Part shown: positions 16,358-21,823 of the stretch, piece after piece | Layout: each line of letters opens with the position of its first letter | How positions within the stretch are numbered: position 1 is the first letter of the stretch | Origin: CAYMLL01 sp964390645 | GTDB lineage: Bacteria; Planctomycetota; UBA8108 | Assembly: GCA_964390645.1 (NCBI GenBank) | Contig: CAYMLL010000108.1 | Span: forward strand, 1 to 21,823 | Direction: 5' to 3' | DNA length: 21,823 nucleotides | Program-made: the position numbers and the translations under genes | Notes under the pieces: model-generated | What the model saw: only the letters and a program-made list of their open reading frames with translations | Database searches by the model: none | Told to the model about the DNA's origin: nothing

Positions 16358-19126
16358 CTACTGGAGCGACTCGAGAAACGCGAGCAGGTCGCGCAGCTCG
16401 GTCCTGGTCATCAGAGTCGCGAGCTTCTCGGGCATCAAGGACGTCGTCTCGAGCCGCCGCTCGACGACGGATCCCGGCTCGAGCGTGGTCACGTTTCCGT
16501 CCGCTGCGGCAACCCGCTCGCGACCGTCCGGCCCGGCCCCGAGCGCGATCCCGGTGTGCACGCCGCGCGCCGTGATGTAGACGCGGGTCGCGAACTGCGG
16601 CGCGATGTCCTTCGACGGCGCCAGCAACGACTCGAGGATGTGACGCCGCCCGCGTCGACCGATCGTCACCAGGTCGGGGCCCGCGGGTCCGCCGCGTCCC
16701 CCGATGGTGTGGCAGCTCGAGCAGCGAGGGCCCCGCGGGTGGAAGAAGACGCTCTCGCCGACCCTCGCATCGCCGCCGGACGCCAGCGTCGCGTCATCGA
16801 GGAGGCTACCCAGGTCGGCCTCGCCGAGGAGCTCGCCGTCCGTCCCGGCGCGCTTCGCGGCGATATCCCCGGGGAGCTCGACCCCGCGCAGGCCGCGCGC
16901 CGCCTCGCGCCGAATCGAAGGGTCGGGGTCGGACAGCAGGGCGACGAGAACCGCGCGTGCGCGCGTGTCCCCGGTCGCCACCGCCGAGAGCCCCGCGACG
17001 GCCTCGCGACGGGCCCGGGAGCTCCCGTCCCTGTCCGCCGCCACCGTGGCGAGGAGACCGGCGGCGCCGGAGACTCCCGCCGTGCGCAGCGTCCGCAGCA
17101 TCTCGAGGCGGACCGTCTCGTCCTCGTCCGAGAGCAGGAGCTCGACGCGTCGGCGCTCCCAGCGATGGCGGTCCGAGATGGAGCGCAGCGCCATGGCGCG
17201 AAGCGACGCGGGCCGCTTGCGGTCGGCCACGAGACTCTCGAGGAACCGGTCGCGAGACACCTTGCCCCGCGGGTGCGGGCTGGCGCCTCGCAGGAGGTCC
17301 TTCGTCGCGAGGTACGCATCGAGCAGCTCGCGCGTGATCGCGCCGCGCTCGAGGGCCTCGTCCACGTCCGCGGCGAGCTCCTCGATCCTCTCCTCGCCGA
17401 CCCACTGCAGCGCCGCGCGCCTCACCTCCGGGTCGGAGTCCGCGAGGAATCGCCCGACGAGCTCCGGATCGACCGCGCGCCTCGGATCCGCGAACGGCGC
17501 CACCCCCCTGCCGACACCGCCGCGCCGGCGCGTCGCGAGCAGCGCGACGAGGCGCGCGCGCGGGTCCTCATCTCGCGACAGCCGCAGGAGCTCCGCGTCC
17601 CTGAAGAGGCGGCTGATCGTGTGCAGCGCCGCGCTGCGCAGGAAGGGATCCTCGTCGGACGCTGCGACCGCCACGAGCTTCCCGGCGACGCCGGCCGTCG
17701 ACTCGAGCGCCAGGATCGCCTCCATGCGCGCGCGCGGTGTCCTCGCGAGGGTCCGGCCGTCGAGGAGCTTCGACAGCTCGCCGCGCGCGGCCCCCGGCGC
17801 GGTGCGCGCGAAGAGGCGCACGGCGAACGCGAGGATGGCGTCGGACGCGCCGACCGCCGCCAGCTGCCGGATGCCCGGGATCCGCAGCGCGCCTCGACGT
17901 GCCGAGTCGAGCAGAATCGCACGGTTCCTGTCCTCTGCGGTCTGCGCCACCGGACGGTCCGCAGCCTCTCCGCGTCTCAGCCGCCAGATCCTCCCCTTGC
18001 CGTGCACGTTGTAGTCCTTCTTCACCCAGTCGGAGATGAAGACCGCGCCGTCAGGGGCCACGGCGATGCCGACCGGGCGGAAGCTCTCGTCGCCCTGGAC
18101 GACCGTCCGCGTGTGCGACTCGAACGACGCGCCGCGCGGCTTCAGCACGTAGCGCTCGATGCGGTAGTCTCCCCACGACGTCACCAGCAGGTTGCCGCGG
18201 TACTGCGCGGGGAGCCCGCCGCTCTCGTACGCGAGCATCCCCGACGGCCCCTCGCCAGTACCGGCCACCATCGGCAGCGTCCCCGACAGCCGGCCGTTCC
18301 ACGACTGGAAGGGGTGGAGCCCGCCGCGACCGAGCGAGAAGCGATAGCCGTAGTCGCCGCCCTCGACGATATGCACCAGCCGGCAGGGAGGACGCGAGTC
18401 CGGATCGTTGTCGACGACGAAGAGGTTGCCGTACCGGTCGAAGCAGTGGTGGAAGGGGTTCCAGAAGCCGGTCGCCGTGCGCACGAGCCCGCTGCCGTCG
18501 ACCCGCATGCGAAACATGCTGCCGCCCTCGCCGCCGCCGGAGATCGTCTTGCCGTCGGCGCCGATCAGCCGGTAGTCGTGACCGAGGTTCTCGCCGAAGC
18601 CGAAGTGCACGACACCGAGGTCGTCGATCGCGAATCCGCAGAGGCCGTTGTGCGGGTACACGCCTTTCGACTCCAGACGCGCCAGCGTCGTGCGAGTCGG
18701 CGACTTGCCGTCGCCGCCCTCGTCGACGTAGAGGAAGATGGCGCGCCGCGTCGCGATCAGCACGCGGCGGTCGTCGAGCAGCTCGAGGCCCATCGCGTGC
18801 GTGAAGCCGTCGGCGAAGACCTCGAAGCGGTCCGCGCGACCGTCGCCGCTCTCGTCGGACATCACGAGGACGCGATCGGACGGATGGCGGTCGTAGCCCC
18901 CGGGCGTGAAGTGCGTGTGGCTCTCGATGACCCAGACGCGGCCCTTCGTGTCGACGTCGATCGACACGGGCGTGACGATGTCGGGATCGCTCGCGAAGAG
19001 ATCGAGGGTGAGGCGATCGTCGAGGACTTTCGGAGGCGTCACCTCCGCACCGACGACCGGAGCACGGACGAGAAGCGGCAAACAAAGGACGAGCAGGACA
19101 GCGGGAACGCAGGCGGGCGTCAGCAT
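16358..19126 (-). CDS. PVC-type membrane-bound dehydrogenase: beta-propeller, HEAT repeats, C-terminal cytochrome c
   Basis: A 922-residue exported protein with a signal peptide at about 1-27. Residues about 35-400 form a glucose/sorbosone-dehydrogenase-like beta-propeller (G-R-V-W-V-I-E-S-H-T-H-F, N-P-F-H-H-C-F-D, G-N-L-F-V-V-D-N-D, V-F-I-S-D-W). Residues about 405-760 are HEAT-type helical repeats (D-P-E-V-R-R-A-A-L-Q, D-P-S-I-R-R-E-A-A-R). A cytochrome c domain follows, with heme site C802-S-S-C805-H806 and a likely Met ligand in S-L-M-P-E-K-L. This architecture is characteristic of Planctomycetes and Verrucomicrobia and is thought to oxidise sugars or alcohols in the periplasm, passing electrons to heme. 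The ATG at 19126 was preferred to a TTG at 19144 because it yields a clean signal peptide. It lies between the POT transporter and the AhpD-like gene. Confidence 0.92.
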   Translation of the reverse strand: MLTPACVPAVLLVLCLPLLVRAPVVGAEVTPPKVLDDRLTLDLFASDPDIVTPVSIDVDTKGRVWVIESHTHFTPGGYDRHPSDRVLVMSDESGDGRADRFEVFADGFTHAMGLELLDDRRVLIATRRAIFLYVDEGGDGKSPTRTTLARLESKGVYPHNGLCGFAIDDLGVVHFGFGENLGHDYRLIGADGKTISGGGEGGSMFRMRVDGSGLVRTATGFWNPFHHCFDRYGNLFVVDNDPDSRPPCRLVHIVEGGDYGYRFSLGRGGLHPFQSWNGRLSGTLPMVAGTGEGPSGMLAYESGGLPAQYRGNLLVTSWGDYRIERYVLKPRGASFESHTRTVVQGDESFRPVGIAVAPDGAVFISDWVKKDYNVHGKGRIWRLRRGEAADRPVAQTAEDRNRAILLDSARRGALRIPGIRQLAAVGASDAILAFAVRLFARTAPGAARGELSKLLDGRTLARTPRARMEAILALESTAGVAGKLVAVAASDEDPFLRSAALHTISRLFRDAELLRLSRDEDPRARLVALLATRRRGGVGRGVAPFADPRRAVDPELVGRFLADSDPEVRRAALQWVGEERIEELAADVDEALERGAITRELLDAYLATKDLLRGASPHPRGKVSRDRFLESLVADRKRPASLRAMALRSISDRHRWERRRVELLLSDEDETVRLEMLRTLRTAGVSGAAGLLATVAADRDGSSRARREAVAGLSAVATGDTRARAVLVALLSDPDPSIRREAARGLRGVELPGDIAAKRAGTDGELLGEADLGSLLDDATLASGGDARVGESVFFHPRGPRCSSCHTIGGRGGPAGPDLVTIGRRGRRHILESLLAPSKDIAPQFATRVYITARGVHTGIALGAGPDGRERVAAADGNVTTLEPGSVVERRLETTSLMPEKLATLMTRTELRDLLAFLESLQ

Positions 19127-19204
19127 GGGAAGGCTCTCACTCAACAGGCCGAAGAGCCGTCCAGCATACTCGCCCTCGCGGCTCGAAGCTGCCGCAACCT
19201 CGTG

Positions 19205-20797
19205 CTACTTGATGCCGCCCGTGAGCCTGCGCATCGGGCCGCTGAGAATCACGAACAAGACACCCGTGGCCGAGACGATCGAGGCGACGGTGACGAAGAG
19301 CGTGGACATCTCCAGGTCCTTCATGAATCCGGCCACGAGGCCCGCGATGAGATTGCCGAGCGCGGCGCCGAGGAACCACGTGCCCATCATCTGACCGACC
19401 AGACGCGGCGGGGACAGCTTCGTGATGCTGCTCAGGCCGACCGGGCTCAAGCACAGCTCCCCCACCGTGTGAAAGAAGTACGTCACGACCAGCCACATCG
19501 GGCTGACCTTGATCGACGGGTCGTCCGGATCGAGGAAGCTGGAGCCCCATGCGAGAACGAAGAACCCGGCTCCGAGCAGCACGAGCCCGGCGGCGAACTT
19601 CATGCCGATCGAAGGATTCCGGGCGCCAAGCCTCACCCAAAGGCCGCCGACCAAGGGGGCCAGGAGGACGATGAACATCGGGTTGATATTCTGGAACCAC
19701 CCCGCAGGTATCTCGAAGGCGCTGAAATGAACGGTAAAGGGATAGGTATATCCCGCGGGCATGGGAATCTCGCGGTCGGTGAAGCTCTTGGTATAGAGGT
19801 TCAGCGATGAGCCGGCCTGCTCGAAGCCGGACCAGAACATCGCCGCACCGAGGAAGAGCAGCGCGATCATCCCGACCCGCTTCTTCTCCGTCCCGTCTCT
19901 ACAACCGAAGACAATAACGGCGAGGAAGTAGGCCACGGCGAGCACGACCATGATGATGCCGGTCCACTGCGCGAAGTCGACGAGCGTCAGGGACAACCAA
20001 CCGAGGGAGCTCAGGCCGACCCCGAGGCCGGTGAGGACGACCACCACGGCGATTCCCGCCAAGAAGGCATTCCGTCCCCGAGCGAGTCGCGACGGCTCGG
20101 CGGACTCCGGCTTCAGGTCTCCGACGCCGGCGAGGTACTTGCCCCCGAGGACGTACTGGATGAGCGCGAGAGTCATCCCCACACCCGCGGCGCCGAACCC
20201 GTAGTGCCAATTGCCGCTCCACCATTCGCCCACGCCCTCCCCGAGAGACGAGCAGATGAACGGACCGAGGATGGCGCCAACATTGATACCCATGTAAAAG
20301 ATCGAGAAGCCGCTGTCGCGACGGGCGCCGCCTTCAGGATAAAGGTCACCGACAATCGAGCTGACGTTCGGCTTCAGCAACCCGGTGCCGACCGCGACGA
20401 GCGTGAGCCCGGCGTAGAACGCCAGATCGTTCGGAATCGCGAGGACGTAGTGCCCGGCGGCGATGACGATACCGCCCCAGAGGACCGCCTTCTTCTGCCC
20501 TATGAGTCGATCGGCAATCCAGCCGCCAGGCAGAGCCAGCGCGTAGACGCCGAAAGTGTAGAGCCCGTAGATCGCCCCGGCGGTCTTTGTGTCGAGCGCC
20601 ATGCCGCCGTTCGGATCGTCGGCGCTGGCGATGGCGTCGACCATGAACAGCATCAGCAGCGCGCGCATCCCGTAGTAGCTGAAGCGCTCCCACATCTCCG
20701 TGAAGAAGAGCGTCGAGAGGCCGCGCGGATGCCCGAAGAAGGTCTTCCCATCGCCAGGAAATGAGCTGCCGGCATCGGGGCTGCTGGGATCCGCCAT
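19205..20797 (-). CDS. POT/PTR-family proton-coupled oligopeptide transporter
   Basis: A 530-residue inner-membrane symporter with about 14 predicted helices. The POT proton-coupling motif E34-x-x-E37-R38-F-S-Y-Y42 is intact in TM1. The PTR2 signature is seen as G-G-W-I-A-D-R-L-I-G-Q-K-K-A-V-L-W-G-G, followed by G-T-G-L-L-K-P-N-V and F-Y-M-G-I-N-V-G-A. A Trp/Phe-rich W-S-G-F-E-Q-A-G segment in the C-terminal half matches the family's TM7 region. The family imports di- and tripeptides with protons. The ATG at 20797 was chosen for a strong AAGGAG 6-7 nt upstream; an upstream ATG at 20842 would add 15 polar residues. It is 78 bp before the cytochrome dehydrogenase gene and 131 bp after the isomerase gene, on the same strand. 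Confidence 0.93.
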   Translation of the reverse strand: MADPSSPDAGSSFPGDGKTFFGHPRGLSTLFFTEMWERFSYYGMRALLMLFMVDAIASADDPNGGMALDTKTAGAIYGLYTFGVYALALPGGWIADRLIGQKKAVLWGGIVIAAGHYVLAIPNDLAFYAGLTLVAVGTGLLKPNVSSIVGDLYPEGGARRDSGFSIFYMGINVGAILGPFICSSLGEGVGEWWSGNWHYGFGAAGVGMTLALIQYVLGGKYLAGVGDLKPESAEPSRLARGRNAFLAGIAVVVVLTGLGVGLSSLGWLSLTLVDFAQWTGIIMVVLAVAYFLAVIVFGCRDGTEKKRVGMIALLFLGAAMFWSGFEQAGSSLNLYTKSFTDREIPMPAGYTYPFTVHFSAFEIPAGWFQNINPMFIVLLAPLVGGLWVRLGARNPSIGMKFAAGLVLLGAGFFVLAWGSSFLDPDDPSIKVSPMWLVVTYFFHTVGELCLSPVGLSSITKLSPPRLVGQMMGTWFLGAALGNLIAGLVAGFMKDLEMSTLFVTVASIVSATGVLFVILSGPMRRLTGGIK

Positions 20798-20881
20798 CGC
20801 GATCTCCTTGCCAGATTCGGGTGACGGGGCAGTGTCGAGCACGCCCCTGGGGAATGCAAGGGCTTTCGACGTCGCGAGCGG

Positions 20882-20894
20882 GGCGTTCGACGCC
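20882..20894. terminator. Small hairpin between isomerase and POT genes
   Basis: GGCGT-TCG-ACGCC at 20882-20894 is a perfect 5-bp stem, about 35 nt beyond the isomerase stop on the minus strand. There is no T-run. Weak terminator candidate. Confidence 0.25.
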
Positions 20895-20928
20895 TCGGGC
20901 CGGCAGCCTCAGCCGGGCGTCTTCTCCC

Positions 20929-21823
20929 TCACCCCGCGAAGGCCCTCTCCATGACTCGCCGTGTCTTCTCGAGCGACTCCTTCGCGACCTTCAGCGGATC
21001 CTGCTTCCAGTAGTCCGGGTTGAAGAGCTCGATCGACAGCGCGCCCCGGTAGCCGGTGCTCCAGAGATCCCGGAAGAACTTCTCGAGCGGCGCGACGCCG
21101 TCACCGCAGTGAACCCGGTGGCGATCGGCGATCTTCTCGCGCGGCGGATCGGCCGGGTAGTCGTTGAGGTGGAAGCCGCCGAGGATCTTGCCGCTGAGAA
21201 GCGGGATGCCCCCGAGCCCCGAGCCGCCCTTGTAGAGGTGGTAGACGTCGGGCAGCACGCAGGCGCGCGGATGGTCCGCCTCGAGCGCGACGAGCACCGC
21301 CTGGCCGAGACGCTTGAGCGTCTTCTTGCGGAAGCCCCAGACCTCGACCGCCGGGATGACCGGAAACTCCTCCGACGCGACCAGCAGATCGCGGTAGCGC
21401 TCCGCCGCCGCGAGGAGCTCGACCTTCTCGACCTCGGCGCCCGGACCCGACGGCGGCGCGGCGACGTGCGTCGCCGAGATCTGCGCCAGCTGATCCATGA
21501 AGCGCTTCGCCTCCTCGAGCGCCTTCCTGCGCTCCGCGGCGTCGTCGACGATCCAGCGAGCAAAGGCGATGGCGCCGGTGACCTTCAGCCCCTTGTCCTC
21601 GAGCATCCTGCGAAGGTCCGCGAGCTTGCCGCCCGACTCCACGTAGTCGCCGACCTCGTTCGGCCACGGCTCGATGCCCGCGTAGCCCGCCTCGGCCGCG
21701 ATCTCGATCGTCTTCGTGATCGGCAGCTTGTGCCCGCGCAGCGTGCTCGTGTTGAGGCTGATGTCGTAGCCCCTCTTCTCGGGGCCGGCGCCGGGGCCGG
21801 CGGGGGGACGGCGGCCGGCCCCC
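20929..21823 (-). CDS. Partial sugar phosphate isomerase/epimerase-like TIM-barrel protein
   Basis: The frame runs open from the right edge to TGA at 20931-20929; about 297 residues are visible and no start is seen, so the 5' end is outside. It matches the xylose-isomerase-like/AP-endonuclease-2 TIM barrel: G-Y-D-I-S-L-N-T near the N-terminus, A-G-Y-A-G-I-E-P-W, likely metal ligands in P-A-V-E-V-W-G, L-P-D-V-Y-H-L-Y-K-G-G and G-G-F-H-L-N-D-Y-P, and a final Glu in S-I-E-L-F-N-P-D-Y-W. The region before G-Y-D is Gly/Ala/Pro-rich (21781-21823), compatible with the end of a Tat or Sec leader, which many planctomycete homologs have. The family isomerises or epimerises sugars and sugar acids with a divalent metal. 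Substrate unknown. Confidence 0.82.
   Translation of the reverse strand, partial: GAGRRPPAGPGAGPEKRGYDISLNTSTLRGHKLPITKTIEIAAEAGYAGIEPWPNEVGDYVESGGKLADLRRMLEDKGLKVTGAIAFARWIVDDAAERRKALEEAKRFMDQLAQISATHVAAPPSGPGAEVEKVELLAAAERYRDLLVASEEFPVIPAVEVWGFRKKTLKRLGQAVLVALEADHPRACVLPDVYHLYKGGSGLGGIPLLSGKILGGFHLNDYPADPPREKIADRHRVHCGDGVAPLEKFFRDLWSTGYRGALSIELFNPDYWKQDPLKVAKESLEKTRRVMERAFAG

Noticed and set aside
16556..19810. Very long open frame on the plus strand opposite the dehydrogenase and part of the transporter
   Set aside because: Arg/Ala/Glu/Asp-rich antisense composition with no recognisable domain; it overlaps two genes with unmistakable family motifs on the minus strand.

Overview
The window is a high-GC bacterial segment whose gene content points to the Planctomycetota. 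The evidence is: three secreted proteins carrying the planctomycete-style dockerin-like EF-hand module (GDxNxDG...DAxxLxxxLFxGG, often followed by PPPAPGP...CG.DP); a beta-propeller/HEAT/cytochrome c fusion of the PVC membrane-bound dehydrogenase type; two Gfo/Idh/MocA oxidoreductases; and a TIM-barrel sugar isomerase. No source organism can be named from sequence alone.

Layout. 1-3634 (+): 3' part of a giant secreted TSP3-repeat protein ending in a dockerin-like module, followed by an 11-bp hairpin. 3825-5384 (+): secreted papain-like cysteine protease. 5492-9092 (-): a tight three-gene operon, transcribed as SsuD-like flavin monooxygenase, MFS transporter, then Gfo/Idh/MocA oxidoreductase, with ATGA stop/start overlaps at both junctions. 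9215-9946 (-): a membrane-targeted half-dockerin fused to a histidine phosphatase. 10155-10829 (-): SpoU-type RNA 2'-O-methyltransferase with an N-terminal zinc ribbon. 10960-11940 (-): periplasmic TlpA-like thioredoxin with an in-frame TGA at its first active-site cysteine. 12253-13293 (-): secreted protein made only of dockerin-like modules. 13598-14683 (-): MnmA, divergent from a second Gfo/Idh/MocA gene at 14743-15780 (+). 15777-16334 (-): AhpD-like peroxidase-family gene with an in-frame TGA at its peroxidatic cysteine. 16358-19126 (-): propeller/HEAT/cytochrome c dehydrogenase. 19205-20797 (-): POT peptide transporter. 20929 to the right edge (-): partial sugar isomerase/epimerase.

The main discovery is a pair of probable selenoprotein genes that would normally be called as truncated or split genes. 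In the TlpA-like gene the redox motif reads W-A-T-W-TGA-G-P-C. In the AhpD-like gene it reads C-H-Y-TGA-L-E-A-H, with Glu, Cys, Sec and His spaced exactly as in the AhpD proton-relay site. In both, the frame stays open beyond the TGA to a full-length family-like C-terminus. A hairpin with G in the first two loop positions follows at a distance suited to a bacterial SECIS element; the AhpD one has a GGUC loop. TGA is an ordinary stop elsewhere in the window, including at the end of the TlpA gene, so this is local recoding and not a changed code. No selA, selB, selC or selD is visible.

The right-hand minus-strand genes (isomerase, POT transporter, cytochrome c dehydrogenase, AhpD-like selenoprotein) lie head to tail with gaps of 131, 78 and 23 bp. 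They may form a uptake/oxidation cluster protected by a peroxide- or disulfide-handling selenoenzyme. The left operon may serve oxidation of an imported organosulfonate or related substrate, but the substrate is unknown.
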